Under the pieces are notes generated by a model. The model saw nothing but the letters and a program-made list of their open reading frames with translations. It was not told the origin of the DNA and did no database searches. The translations under genes and the position numbers were made by a program. From Desulfomonilaceae bacterium (GTDB taxonomy: Bacteria; Desulfobacterota; Desulfomonilia; Desulfomonilales; Desulfomonilaceae), in contig JBAZSD010000009.1 of assembly GCA_041662605.1 (NCBI GenBank), positions 1 to 64,000 of the forward strand: a stretch of 64,000 bases of DNA, written 5' to 3'. This document shows positions 35,262-44,614 of the stretch, one piece after another. How positions within the stretch are numbered: position 1 is the stretch's first letter; each line of letters begins with the position of its first letter.

Positions 35262-35828
35262 ATGGATTGTTCTGTTGACAACCAGCCCTATGAAATAGCC
35301 GCTTCGGGAGCCTACGTAAAAATCAGATATAAAGTGAAAATAGTTGGCGGGCCTGTGCTCAAAGGCTCGGACCAAATGGAAACAATGGATTTTGTAACCG
35401 GTTACAAGCATGTCATCCCTGGTTTAGAAAAAAGACTGATAGGCGCAACGCAAGGCCAGAAAATGGTTTTCGATGTTCCGGCGGAAGAAGCCTTTGGAAA
35501 GAGGGACGATAGCCTGGTCTTTGTCAAGGATAAGAAGGAATTCCATTTTCCACCAGGTTACGAGCCGTATCCCGGGATGGAGATCTCCGTCATATTTAAC
35601 GACGATGAAGGACCCGATAGTGTGCGAATCAAGGACGTCAGGGAAGATGGGATTGTGATCGATTTTAATCACAATCTGGCCGGATTCGATTTGAGCTATG
35701 AACTCGAAATCATTGAAGCCCGCCCGTCCCGTTCCAGTGACGTCTGCGCCGAATGGGATCGAAAACCTGAAGATGACTCCCCGTGTAGCTGCGCTCCTCA
35801 CGAGATAGTACTAGGGAAGGATGCATAG
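35262..35828 (+). CDS. FKBP-type peptidyl-prolyl isomerase, SlyD-like
   Basis: A 188-residue FKBP. FVTGYKHVIPGLEKRLIGATQGQKMVF is the core, with the SlyD-type insert flap (FGKRDDSLVFVKDK, EFHFPPG) and closing strands VIDFNHNLAGFDLSYELEI. SlyD proteins isomerise prolines and chaperone, often for metalloenzymes. The C-terminal tail has CSCAPHE, a possible metal-binding element. AGGAG lies 6 bases before ATG 35262. Confidence 0.85.
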   Translation: MDCSVDNQPYEIAASGAYVKIRYKVKIVGGPVLKGSDQMETMDFVTGYKHVIPGLEKRLIGATQGQKMVFDVPAEEAFGKRDDSLVFVKDKKEFHFPPGYEPYPGMEISVIFNDDEGPDSVRIKDVREDGIVIDFNHNLAGFDLSYELEIIEARPSRSSDVCAEWDRKPEDDSPCSCAPHEIVLGKDA

Positions 35829-35839
35829 AGACTAGCCCA

Positions 35840-36733
35840 ATGAAAGTTTTTCTAACTGGCGGAAACGGATTTGTTGGGACCAATTTGGCTCGGTTTTTAA
35901 CCGATAACGGGCATGAAGTAAGCCTACTGGTCCGGAACCCGTCAAAGGTCAAGGATCTTCCTGGACGCGTCTCCGTTGTGATCGGAGAATCCACAAAACA
36001 GGGAACATGGCAAGAGAATCTTGAAAAATATGATCTCTTCATTAACCTTGCGGGAGCTAACATTTTTCGGCGGTGGGACGACGTTTACAAGAAACTCCTG
36101 AGAGAAAGCCGAATAAAAACTACGAGAAATCTAGTGGAAGCTCTCCCTTCTTCAGGAGTGTTTCTAAGCGCATCGGCCGTTGGATATTATGGATTCACCG
36201 GAGACGAAGAATTGGATGAAACATCTCCTCCGGGGAAGGATTTCTTGGCTCAACTCGCTGTTGACTGGGAAAATGAAGCCCTTAACGCGTCGCAAAGAGG
36301 GATTCGAGTCGTCTTGACGCGTTTTGGAGTTGTCCTGGGAAATGACGGGGGCGCACTCGATCAGATGGTTAGACCGTTTAAATTTTTTGTGGGTGGACCA
36401 ATCGGCAATGGTCGCCAATGGATGTCCTGGATACATCTTCAGGATTTGTGTCGGGCCGCATTGTTCGTCGCTGAAAATCCGGCGGTGGAAGGGCCTGTTA
36501 ATTTTTGTTCACCTGAACCGGTGACCAATAAGAATCTAGCTGAGGAAATCGGCAAAATCCTCCACCGACCTTCCTTCATTCCAGCTCCAGGACTCGTTAT
36601 CAGGCTAGCGCTTGGAGAGTTTGGATCCGTCATACTTAAAGGCCAGAGGATTCTTCCTAGAAAACTTATTAACCACGGATTCCAGTTCAGCTTTTCAAGC
36701 GTGAGATCCGCCTTGACTGATTTGCTGAAATAA
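35840..36733 (+). CDS. NAD(P)-binding sugar-epimerase-like protein (TIGR01777/SDR39U1 family)
   Basis: A 297-residue extended-SDR protein. The cofactor loop is LTGGNGFVGTNLARFL, then NLAGANIFRRWDDVYKK and SASAVGYYG with the Tyr active site, and a C-terminal domain IRLALGEFGSVILKGQRILPRKL typical of the TIGR01777 family (E. coli YfcH relatives). The substrate is unknown. It follows the FKBP gene by 11 bp and is convergent with the histidine kinase. Confidence 0.85.
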   Translation: MKVFLTGGNGFVGTNLARFLTDNGHEVSLLVRNPSKVKDLPGRVSVVIGESTKQGTWQENLEKYDLFINLAGANIFRRWDDVYKKLLRESRIKTTRNLVEALPSSGVFLSASAVGYYGFTGDEELDETSPPGKDFLAQLAVDWENEALNASQRGIRVVLTRFGVVLGNDGGALDQMVRPFKFFVGGPIGNGRQWMSWIHLQDLCRAALFVAENPAVEGPVNFCSPEPVTNKNLAEEIGKILHRPSFIPAPGLVIRLALGEFGSVILKGQRILPRKLINHGFQFSFSSVRSALTDLLK

Positions 36734-36759
36734 GACTCAGTCATTAAGTCAGACAAGAA

Positions 36760-38394
36760 TTAAGCTGGAGCCTGAAAAAGACAAAAGTCATTCCTGCTCT
36801 TAGACATTTCCTTTAGAGGTAGCCAGATTGTAAAAGTAGTCCCGTCTTCATCAGATTTCACAGATATTGACCCGCCGTGGTCCTCAACAATTTTTTTACT
36901 TACTGTCAGCCCCAATCCCGTTCCATGCTCTTTTGTGGTGAAAAACGGATTGAACACGTTTTGGATTATTTCAGGGGGAATAACAGGTCCGTTGTTGCGT
37001 ATCTTCATTTCAAAAAATGTTTCGGAGGCTAAAGCTCCTATCTTCATAGCCCGGTCACTCGGAATGGACACGCCCGTTTCCAGATCTATGACTCCACCGA
37101 CAGGTGAAGCGTCAACCGCATTTGAAAGCAAATTCAAAGCCAGTTGCTGAAAGCGGCCCGGATCAAGTGGTATCTCGCCAATCTCTGAACCAAGGTTAAC
37201 ATTTAGCAAAATGTTTTTTTGGATCACACGGGCTTCAGTAATAGCTATTATATATTTGATGAGGTCATTCGGGTTAATTTTCTGAACCGTGATATTGCCA
37301 CGTTTTGTAAATTCAATCAGGCGGTCGAGTATTTTCTCTAGCCTTTGTATCTCCGATATTATGATACTCACATACTGTTTTTGACGATCGAGATCTATTG
37401 CGTCAAGTCCGTCGAGAGCTTTTGAAAGCCTCCTAGCGAATCCCCCTATAATTGCCAGCGGTTGCCGCAACTCATGAGCCACTTCGGCAGTGTGGTCTTC
37501 TATTGCCTTGCATTTTCCGGATTCAACGATGTGCTCATAAAGCTCATCTATTATTTTGATCTTTTCAACCAGCGCAGCTCGGGAAGCCCGTAAATCCTCT
37601 TCCAGCTTCCTACGAACGGTTCTATCTCGCATGACTCCCTCAAAACCGAGAGTCTCTTCAACCTCATCAAACGAAACCTTGATCCTTATCCTCGCAAATT
37701 TGCGTGCGCCATTTGCGTCGATCACGGCGACTTCCTCGTCCCAGATTGATTCTGGTTCCAGTTCAGAAAGATTCTCAAGCCTTGATCTATCCTCAGGAGC
37801 TATATAATCCTTCAGAGGGGTTTCCAGAACATGGTGCACCCTGAAACCAAGAAATTTCTCTACCTGTGTATTCACAAATGTGAAGTGCCCCTGAGCGTCC
37901 AAAGAAAAGATCACGTCTGGAGATTGTTCCACAAGGTTTCGGTACAATCTTTCGGAATCCTTTTTCCAAACTAGGTCTTTTTTCCTTTGGGTCATATCTA
38001 CTGACAATTGACCGGCCCCAACAATGGCGCCTTTGTGATCTTTGATGGGAATAGCTGTGCTATCCAGCCAAATTGGCATGTCGTCCTTGTCGTATCGAAA
38101 CAGTTCAGCTACAGATCTGGTGGCTCCTTTGAGGACTTTGTCCACGGGGCAGCCCGGACAAATATCAGTTGCGTTGGATATAATTTCGTAGCATTTCTTA
38201 CCAGTTGGATTTCCGAAAACTTCTTTTAGCAAATCATTGGCATAAGTTACCTCTAAATCTTTATTAACTTCGAAGTACATCTGCCCAGCGCTAGTGAGTA
38301 ACTGTCCGAATCTTTCCTTTTCCGAACTATTTAACACTCCCGCCTCCGAGCGAAGGATCCGATGCTTTGAACCGCTGGGTTTAATTATCTCCAC
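36760..38394 (-). CDS. PAS-domain sensor histidine kinase with CPGCP motif
   Basis: A 544-residue soluble kinase without membrane segments. A first PAS domain (about 28-130) carries Cys79 and Cys82 in DICPGCPVDK, a second PAS (about 148-275) follows, then a coiled region, the H-box AHELRQP with His307, and an ATPase domain (LNLLSNAVDAS, NVFNPFFTTKEHGTGLGL). The cytoplasmic PAS and paired cysteines suggest redox or metal sensing. No response regulator is adjacent, so it is an orphan. Confidence 0.85.
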   Translation of the reverse strand: MEIIKPSGSKHRILRSEAGVLNSSEKERFGQLLTSAGQMYFEVNKDLEVTYANDLLKEVFGNPTGKKCYEIISNATDICPGCPVDKVLKGATRSVAELFRYDKDDMPIWLDSTAIPIKDHKGAIVGAGQLSVDMTQRKKDLVWKKDSERLYRNLVEQSPDVIFSLDAQGHFTFVNTQVEKFLGFRVHHVLETPLKDYIAPEDRSRLENLSELEPESIWDEEVAVIDANGARKFARIRIKVSFDEVEETLGFEGVMRDRTVRRKLEEDLRASRAALVEKIKIIDELYEHIVESGKCKAIEDHTAEVAHELRQPLAIIGGFARRLSKALDGLDAIDLDRQKQYVSIIISEIQRLEKILDRLIEFTKRGNITVQKINPNDLIKYIIAITEARVIQKNILLNVNLGSEIGEIPLDPGRFQQLALNLLSNAVDASPVGGVIDLETGVSIPSDRAMKIGALASETFFEMKIRNNGPVIPPEIIQNVFNPFFTTKEHGTGLGLTVSKKIVEDHGGSISVKSDEDGTTFTIWLPLKEMSKSRNDFCLFQAPA

Positions 38395-38455
38395 TCACAT
38401 CATAATTGTCCATAGTTATGTTTTTTCCCGACTGGAAGTCTTTCTCCGGCGCCAA

Positions 38456-39259
38456 CTACATAGAAGGTGATCCATGACGGGCAAGAATATCATTTACACG
38501 TTTGTCTCCCTTCAATGTATAAAAGAGATTCTTTTCATCCTTCATGTCATGAAGAAGCTTTGCTCGAAATCTTGGAAGGTCGAGTTTCAGGGCTTCTTCG
38601 ATATTTGCATACACTTTTTTCTCATCATTCAATCCCGTGTAGATTTCAGCGAGTAGATAGTTGTTGAGCCCACGATCTTCTCCTTTGTCCAAGTCCGAAG
38701 GACAGAAGCCCTTAGTATTCAAAGTTGAAAGGACTTTCTTGGCTCGATCGTAGTCCCCAAGAACAACGAACGTTCTGGCGATCAAAATCATGTACATCGG
38801 ATTCTTATCAAATTCTGAGGCGGCTTCTTTGTAAAATCCTAGTGCGGCCTGGTACTTGCCGTCGCTATAATACAGGTTCCCGATATTAGCCAGAATTTTG
38901 GCGCGTTCTTCCGCAGCGGAAGCAAGATTGAGCGCCTTTTCAAAATTCAGCATGGCCTTAGAGAAATCACCCGTATTCTTGTAGCTGATCGCAAGTGCGT
39001 TGAACGCCGAGAAATCGGCAGGTTGATCTTGCGTATATTTTTTTAGAAGATCTATGGCTTGGACAAAATTTCTCTCACGCGCTAGTTGAATTCCTTTATC
39101 CTTAAAATTTTCACGGGAATCTTCCGACTTTTCATCAAAGGTCTTGTCCAGATCAAACACAGTGCTCTGGCGGATTATTTTCTTTGAACAACCGGCGACA
39201 AAAATAGAAGCGCAAACAAATATACAGAGCGTGCTCAAAATAAATAGAAGTCTCGACAT
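38456..39259 (-). CDS. TPR-repeat lipoprotein
   Basis: A 267-residue lipoprotein: hydrophobic leader and lipobox VAGC (Cys24), then four or five TPR-like helical pairs (for example AFNALAISYKNTGDFSKAMLNFEKAL and ANIGNLYYSDGKYQAALGFYKEA, read in parts). Such proteins act as scaffolds at the outer or inner membrane. Its partner is unknown. Divergent from lpxL with a 177-bp intergenic. Confidence 0.8.
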   Translation of the reverse strand: MSRLLFILSTLCIFVCASIFVAGCSKKIIRQSTVFDLDKTFDEKSEDSRENFKDKGIQLARERNFVQAIDLLKKYTQDQPADFSAFNALAISYKNTGDFSKAMLNFEKALNLASAAEERAKILANIGNLYYSDGKYQAALGFYKEAASEFDKNPMYMILIARTFVVLGDYDRAKKVLSTLNTKGFCPSDLDKGEDRGLNNYLLAEIYTGLNDEKKVYANIEEALKLDLPRFRAKLLHDMKDEKNLFYTLKGDKRVNDILARHGSPSM

Positions 39260-39436
39260 GCGCCCTTTAATCCATTATCGCCGTTGAAATAAGACCGTTA
39301 ATAAAAATTGATTTGAGACGGAATTCGGACGCTACGATACTCGATCTCAAGGAGCGTTTCAATATTCGATATCAGTTTGTATGCCAGATCTATCATGTGC
39401 TATTTTAGGTGGCCATGTTTCTTCCGGGGGCCATAA

Positions 39437-40372
39437 ATGCAAAGACAATTGAATATTTTCCTGATCGTGGACTATTTGGTCTATCTTTTAGTCAAGGTAG
39501 TAGAAATCTGCATAAATATCGTTCCTGAATCCTGGGCAAGGGCCTTCGGCAGATTTATCGGGCGAGTCGGTCGGCTTGTTCTAAGTGATCGAAGAGACGC
39601 AGTAATTGAAAATCTTACCATCGCTTTTGGCAAAGAAAAGTCAGAGGAATGGATAAATAAAACCGCTACGAAAAGCTTTGAACACGTAGGGCTTCTCTTG
39701 GTGGAATTTTTTCTAATTCGGCGGTGGACTCAAGAACAGATGGCTGAAAAGATCATTATTGAAGGCAAACTTGCATACGATCTGGCGACGATGCCGGGAA
39801 ATCATGGAATTTGCCTCCTCACATCACATTTCGGATGTTTTGAAGTCAGCGCCGCTACAACCAAGTTTCTGGGTTATCGAACAAACCTATTCGCAACAGG
39901 TCTAAAAAATCCGTTCCTTTCTCGTTACTTATTTAGCCGAGCGGGAAGCGACGCTGAGATAAGGACTTTCCCACATAAAGGAGTGGTCCAGACATTGATA
40001 ACGCTTTTGCAGGAAGGCGCTCTGGTAGCCTGCCTGGGTGATCAGAGAGGTGATGTTGAACGAGGTGTTTTCGTCAATTTTTTTGGAACTCCCGCCCCTG
40101 CCAACGAGGTGTTCGCCAAACTGGTGATAGAGGGAAAGGCGCGTGTGTTACCAATATGCACCTATCGTTTAGACAATGGGAAGTACCTTTCAACGTTTGG
40201 ACCCGACATAGAATTTGAAACTACCGGCGATCAAAAAGCTGATCTCATAGCTCTGAGCCAGAAATTTCACGATTTGTTCGAAACGTGGCTCCGAACAAAA
40301 CCTGAACAGGGGTTCTGGTTACAACGAAAGTGGCGACGAAAGCCATCTTCCAGGCGAAGAAAAAATAAATAG
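39437..40372 (+). CDS. Lipid A biosynthesis lauroyl-type acyltransferase (LpxL/HtrB family)
   Basis: A 311-residue membrane-anchored acyltransferase. An N-terminal hydrophobic helix is followed by the HX4E catalytic pair (His131-Glu136 in SHFGCFE), CLGDQRGDVERGVFVNFFG, and a basic C-terminal tail WLQRKWRRKPSSRRRKN. It adds a secondary acyl chain to Kdo2-lipid IVA at the inner membrane, supporting an LPS-bearing Gram-negative. The final Arg/Lys tail is unusually basic. Confidence 0.85.
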   Translation: MQRQLNIFLIVDYLVYLLVKVVEICINIVPESWARAFGRFIGRVGRLVLSDRRDAVIENLTIAFGKEKSEEWINKTATKSFEHVGLLLVEFFLIRRWTQEQMAEKIIIEGKLAYDLATMPGNHGICLLTSHFGCFEVSAATTKFLGYRTNLFATGLKNPFLSRYLFSRAGSDAEIRTFPHKGVVQTLITLLQEGALVACLGDQRGDVERGVFVNFFGTPAPANEVFAKLVIEGKARVLPICTYRLDNGKYLSTFGPDIEFETTGDQKADLIALSQKFHDLFETWLRTKPEQGFWLQRKWRRKPSSRRRKNK

Positions 40373-40397
40373 ACGTGAGATCGATTTCATCTTCCCA

Positions 40398-40862
40398 TCA
40401 CAAAGCCTTCAGGGGGGCTTTAATTCTCTTTTTGGGTTTGCCCGACTTGTCGTCAGCCTTCTTGGCTTTCTTTGAATTGGTTTTTGCTGCGCTAACGACA
40501 GGTTTTTTCTTTTTCTTCTCAATCTTCCGTATCTTCTCCTTGACTAGAGGAAGGGGTTCATCTTTAAGAACCTTACTTTCTTTAGAAGATGATACTTCGG
40601 CTGTCTGACTGGTCGGAGGTTGCCCAAATTGACTTATTACTGCCTTAGCCTCGAGGGTAAGTTTGTCAATCGCCCACGAAATCTGTGGTATCAATAGGGC
40701 TTCAGTCAATTTGTTCCAAGTGTCGGGGATTACCCCACGCTGAATTAACGGTGAGCAATCACACTTTTCCTTCCCCGGAATGTAAACTCCAACCGCAGAA
40801 CTGTTTGAAGAAAATGCGAACAATGCGGCTACCAACAGTAGCGACACAAAAATATATCGCAT
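40398..40862 (-). CDS. Secreted Lys-rich protein, unknown function
   Basis: A 154-residue protein with a signal peptide (MRYIFVSLLLVAALFAFSSNSSA), a short domain with CDCSP and a central helix, then a tail rich in Lys, Ala and Pro that is likely disordered and strongly basic. No family recognised. ATG 40862 is fixed by AGGAG seven bases upstream and by a promoter at 40895-40924. It is convergent with lpxL. Confidence 0.7.
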   Translation of the reverse strand: MRYIFVSLLLVAALFAFSSNSSAVGVYIPGKEKCDCSPLIQRGVIPDTWNKLTEALLIPQISWAIDKLTLEAKAVISQFGQPPTSQTAEVSSSKESKVLKDEPLPLVKEKIRKIEKKKKKPVVSAAKTNSKKAKKADDKSGKPKKRIKAPLKAL

Positions 40863-40894
40863 CTCAATTCTCCTGAATACATGGATTTGATCAT

Positions 40895-40924
40895 ATTTTA
40901 TCAGAAATAGTACAAAAAAATCAA
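40895..40924 (-). promoter_or_regulatory. Promoter for the Lys-rich secreted protein
   Basis: TTGATT (40924-40919) and TAAAAT (40900-40895) are 18 bp apart, 33 bp before the ATG at 40862. A T-rich spacer separates them. Confidence 0.5.
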
Positions 40925-41094
40925 CAACTTCTTTATGGAGGCGGCTTGTGATTCGTTCTGGCCTGGCTTTAAGGGCTGTTGATGGATCGAAAGAACTCGC
41001 TCTCACGTGACCAATAATTGCGTGCGATGTCGGTTCATGATATTCTGTATTGTTATTACATTTAGCGACTATTAAGCTGTCAGAGGAGTTATGT

Positions 41095-43764
41095 ATGACT
41101 CAGGATTTGCTGCCAAAGACATATAGCCCTGCCGAGATTGAATCAAAGTGGTACGATTTTTGGCTCGAAAACGGATATTTTAAGGCAGGCGACGATAAAA
41201 CCGGTCTTGAATATTCAATTGTTATCCCACCTCCGAATGTCACAGGTTCACTACATATGGGGCATGCCCTTAACAATACTCTCCAGGACATACTTATTCG
41301 TTACCATCGAATGAACGGATACAACACGCTCTGGATGCCAGGTATGGACCACGCTGGTATAGCGACTCAGAACGTTGTCGAAAGACGTATTGGAGCGGAA
41401 GGCCTGACTCGGGATGATCTTGGAAGAGATAGATTTATCGAAAAAGTTTGGGAATGGAAGGAACAGTCCGGCGGTGTAATAATTAATCAGTTGAAGCGTC
41501 TTGGATGTTCATGCGACTGGGATAGACAACGATTCACAATGGATGAAGGCCTCTCTAACGCAGTCCGGGAGGTTTTCGTAAAGTTGTATGATGAAGGCTT
41601 AATCTATAAAGGGGATTATATAGTAAATTGGTGCCCGAGGTGTCATACCGCCCTGTCTGATCTTGAAGTAGAGCATGAAGAGACTCCGGGATCTCTCTGG
41701 CATATTCGGTACCCAATTGAGAATTCCGATGAGTGTTTGATTGTCGCAACGACCAGACCCGAAACAATGCTTGGAGATACAGCAGTGGCGGTTAACCCGA
41801 CAGATCCGAGATATTCGAGATATGTCGGGAAATTCGCTATCCTGCCCCTTGTAGGACGAAGGCTCCGGATAATTGCCGATCCGATAGTCGCGATGGATTT
41901 CGGAACTGGCGCGCTTAAAGTAACCCCTTCACACGATCTCACGGACTTTGAGCTTTCCATAAGACATGATCTGGAACGAGTTACAATAATGGACTCTGAC
42001 GCAAGAATAAATGAGAGGGGAATTCATTTTCAAGGTCTGGATCGTTATGAGTGTCGGACCCGGATAGTTCAAGAGCTTCAGGAAAAGGGGTTTCTTGAAG
42101 AAGTTACTCCGTACAATGTGGGATTAGGAAAATGCTACAGATGCAAGGATGTAGTGGAGCCCCTTATATCAAAACAGTGGTTCGTTCGTGTCGCTCCATT
42201 GGCAAAAGAAGCTCTTGAGGCTGTGCAGCTTGGTCGAACTCGCATAATTCCGGAACATTGGGCCAAAACCTACTACGACTGGATGAACAACATCCGCGAT
42301 TGGTGCATATCCAGACAGATATGGTGGGGACACCGAATTCCTGCATGGACGTGCGCCGAGTGCGGCCAGATAATTGTTGCTGGAAAAACCCCTCCAGAAT
42401 GCCCAGCATGCGGGAGCGGCAAGCTGGACCAGGAGACAGATGTTCTGGATACCTGGTTTTCATCTGCGCTCTGGCCATTTTCAACCATGGGGTGGCCTGA
42501 ACAAAAGCCACTCTTGAAGACTTTTTACCCTACCTCCTGTCTGGTCACAGGTTTTGACATCCTTTTCTTTTGGGTAGCCAGAATGATGATGATGGGTCTA
42601 AAATTTATGGGTGAAGTGCCTTTCAGAGATGTCTATATTCATGCCCTCGTTCGAGATGAACATGGGAAAAAGATGAGTAAATCATTGGGCAATGTCATCG
42701 ACCCCCTTATGGTAATGGACAAATATGGGACGGACGCTTTTCGTTTCACTCTGGCAGCTTTGGCTGCTCAAGGACGCGACATCCGATTATCCGAAAACCG
42801 GATTGAGGGGTACAGGAATTTCATGAACAAGTTATGGAATTCTGCCAGATTTACCCTTCCCTACTCTTCAACGGACGTTTCTGAAACTGATCTAAACGAT
42901 TTCTCGGGCTTCACATTGCCCGAGAAATGGTTGCTTTCGCGACTGAACAGAACCGTCGGCGTAGTCCGTGAGGCGCTGGAAACTTACTCTTTTAACGACG
43001 CCGCCCATGCCTTGTATGAGTTTTCCTGGCATGAATTCTGCGATTGGGGATTGGAAGTATCAAAGATTCCTCTCGCTGACTCTGACCCAGTGGTGTCGTC
43101 GAGAGCGGTCAGAGTTCTGACCCATACATTGGACTCATTGCTGCGACTTCTGCACCCGTTCATTCCTTTCATCACTGAAGAGATAGCGTCAAAACTGGGT
43201 TCAAGTTCCGAGCCGATCATAAAAGGACCTTACCCCGCGGTCGACTGCCAATGGATAGATGAAAGAGCCGAAAATGATATGCAGTTTCTGATGGCTCTAA
43301 TTTACGCCGTGCGTAATCTTAGAGCCGAGATGAACGTCTCATCAGGTAAAACTCTTCCTGTAATCATAGCTTGCGCGAGCGTGGAACAGATCGATCTTGT
43401 CAGGGTTAACACCGCTATGGTGATGAGTCTGGCGCGCATATTGAGTCTGGATCTGAGAGAATTGACCTCGGATTTTACGGCTCCCAAAAATAGCGCTACA
43501 GCCGTCGTAAGTGGAGCGAGAGTCTACATCCCTCTGCATGGAATAGTTGACCTGGACGCTGAAATATCCCGGTTGAACAAGGAAATTAGCAAAAACACCG
43601 TTGAGCATGAAGCTGTGGACAAGAAACTGAGCAACCCTGATTTTATTTCCAAAGCAAAACCGGAAGCAATTGAAAAGCAGAGAAAACGTCAGGCTGAATT
43701 ATTTACCAAACTAAGCGGACTCAGAGACGCCTTAGCAAAAACACTTGCTATGAAAGAGGCATGA
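41095..43764 (+). CDS. valS: Valyl-tRNA synthetase
   Basis: An 889-residue class I synthetase. HMGH at 54-57 and KMSKS at 526-530 are the ATP-binding signatures; the editing domain includes ATTRPETMLGDTAVAVNP; zinc-type cysteine pairs occur in CPRC, CYRC, CAEC and CPAC. The C-terminal coiled arm (LDAEISRLNKEISKNTVEHEAVDKKL, read in parts) contacts tRNA. AGGAG precedes ATG 41095. No T-box leader is seen in the 230 bp upstream. Confidence 0.95.
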   Translation: MTQDLLPKTYSPAEIESKWYDFWLENGYFKAGDDKTGLEYSIVIPPPNVTGSLHMGHALNNTLQDILIRYHRMNGYNTLWMPGMDHAGIATQNVVERRIGAEGLTRDDLGRDRFIEKVWEWKEQSGGVIINQLKRLGCSCDWDRQRFTMDEGLSNAVREVFVKLYDEGLIYKGDYIVNWCPRCHTALSDLEVEHEETPGSLWHIRYPIENSDECLIVATTRPETMLGDTAVAVNPTDPRYSRYVGKFAILPLVGRRLRIIADPIVAMDFGTGALKVTPSHDLTDFELSIRHDLERVTIMDSDARINERGIHFQGLDRYECRTRIVQELQEKGFLEEVTPYNVGLGKCYRCKDVVEPLISKQWFVRVAPLAKEALEAVQLGRTRIIPEHWAKTYYDWMNNIRDWCISRQIWWGHRIPAWTCAECGQIIVAGKTPPECPACGSGKLDQETDVLDTWFSSALWPFSTMGWPEQKPLLKTFYPTSCLVTGFDILFFWVARMMMMGLKFMGEVPFRDVYIHALVRDEHGKKMSKSLGNVIDPLMVMDKYGTDAFRFTLAALAAQGRDIRLSENRIEGYRNFMNKLWNSARFTLPYSSTDVSETDLNDFSGFTLPEKWLLSRLNRTVGVVREALETYSFNDAAHALYEFSWHEFCDWGLEVSKIPLADSDPVVSSRAVRVLTHTLDSLLRLLHPFIPFITEEIASKLGSSSEPIIKGPYPAVDCQWIDERAENDMQFLMALIYAVRNLRAEMNVSSGKTLPVIIACASVEQIDLVRVNTAMVMSLARILSLDLRELTSDFTAPKNSATAVVSGARVYIPLHGIVDLDAEISRLNKEISKNTVEHEAVDKKLSNPDFISKAKPEAIEKQRKRQAELFTKLSGLRDALAKTLAMKEA

Positions 43765-43818
43765 GAGTCTCCTCTTTGAGTCGGCTGTTCCAATTTCTGG
43801 TCCGTGGGAAGAAAGTTT

Positions 43819-44550
43819 ATGTTCAGGCCTGAGCTAATTGTACTTGAGGAAACAACTTCTACCCAAGAGGTAGCCGTAAGGATGGCGCTTGATGGAGGAG
43901 TTTCCGGCGCCACGGTAATGGCCTTGAATCAGACAAAGGGGCGAGGCAGGTCCGGCTCGCAATGGATATCACCTCCGGGTAAGAACCTTGCCTTTTCTGT
44001 GATAGTGCGACCAAATATTGAAATTCTTAAAGCTCCACTGATAGGCATGCTATCGGCCATCTGCGCAGCGGAAACGGTTGACGATTTCTGCAGACCATTT
44101 AGAGCCCAACTTAAATGGCCGAATGACGTTTTGGTTGAAGGGAAAAAAATCGCCGGTATAATCTCTGAGGCTCGATTCCTCGGAAAAATAGTAGATTTCA
44201 TAGTTGTAGGAGTCGGGTTGAATGTCAATTCAAGAGCTGAAGATTTTCCGGACCAATTAAGAGAATCTCTGACGTCTTTTTTTAGCTTGACAGGCAAGAT
44301 AGTCGACCTCAGGACAATTGCGACTACTTTTCTGCAAAGAATGAGCGAACTCTTGAACCGAGTTGAAAACGTAGGCCCAGATTTTATTCCTCTTCAGTGG
44401 GAGCGGAGATGGGTTCATAAAGGTATGAAGCTAGTCAGGGACGGGATCACTGGTACGGCCACCGCCTTGGATTCCGACGGATCGCTGCTTCTGAAGTTAT
44501 CGGATGGTAAGATTTTGAAGATATCTTCGGGTACTACTTCATGCGCATGA
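43819..44550 (+). CDS. birA: Biotin-[acetyl-CoA-carboxylase] ligase
   Basis: A 243-residue single-domain biotin protein ligase, lacking the N-terminal DNA-binding domain of bifunctional BirA. GRGRSG at 41-46 binds biotinyl-AMP, KWPNDV and KIAGIISEA are conserved, and the small C-terminal domain ends with SSGTTSC. It attaches biotin to carboxylase carrier proteins. ATG 43819 is preferred over GTG 43804. Confidence 0.9.
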   Translation: MFRPELIVLEETTSTQEVAVRMALDGGVSGATVMALNQTKGRGRSGSQWISPPGKNLAFSVIVRPNIEILKAPLIGMLSAICAAETVDDFCRPFRAQLKWPNDVLVEGKKIAGIISEARFLGKIVDFIVVGVGLNVNSRAEDFPDQLRESLTSFFSLTGKIVDLRTIATTFLQRMSELLNRVENVGPDFIPLQWERRWVHKGMKLVRDGITGTATALDSDGSLLLKLSDGKILKISSGTTSCA

Positions 44551-44614
44551 TCATTTTATTTAAGCTGAATTCTAAAACAGTGGCTTCTGACTTAATTCGT
44601 GGAAAGGCTCTCGG

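Noticed and set aside
40925..41094. T-box or other tRNA-sensing leader before valS
   Set aside because: No specifier hairpin, conserved T-box sequence or terminator/antiterminator pair could be seen.
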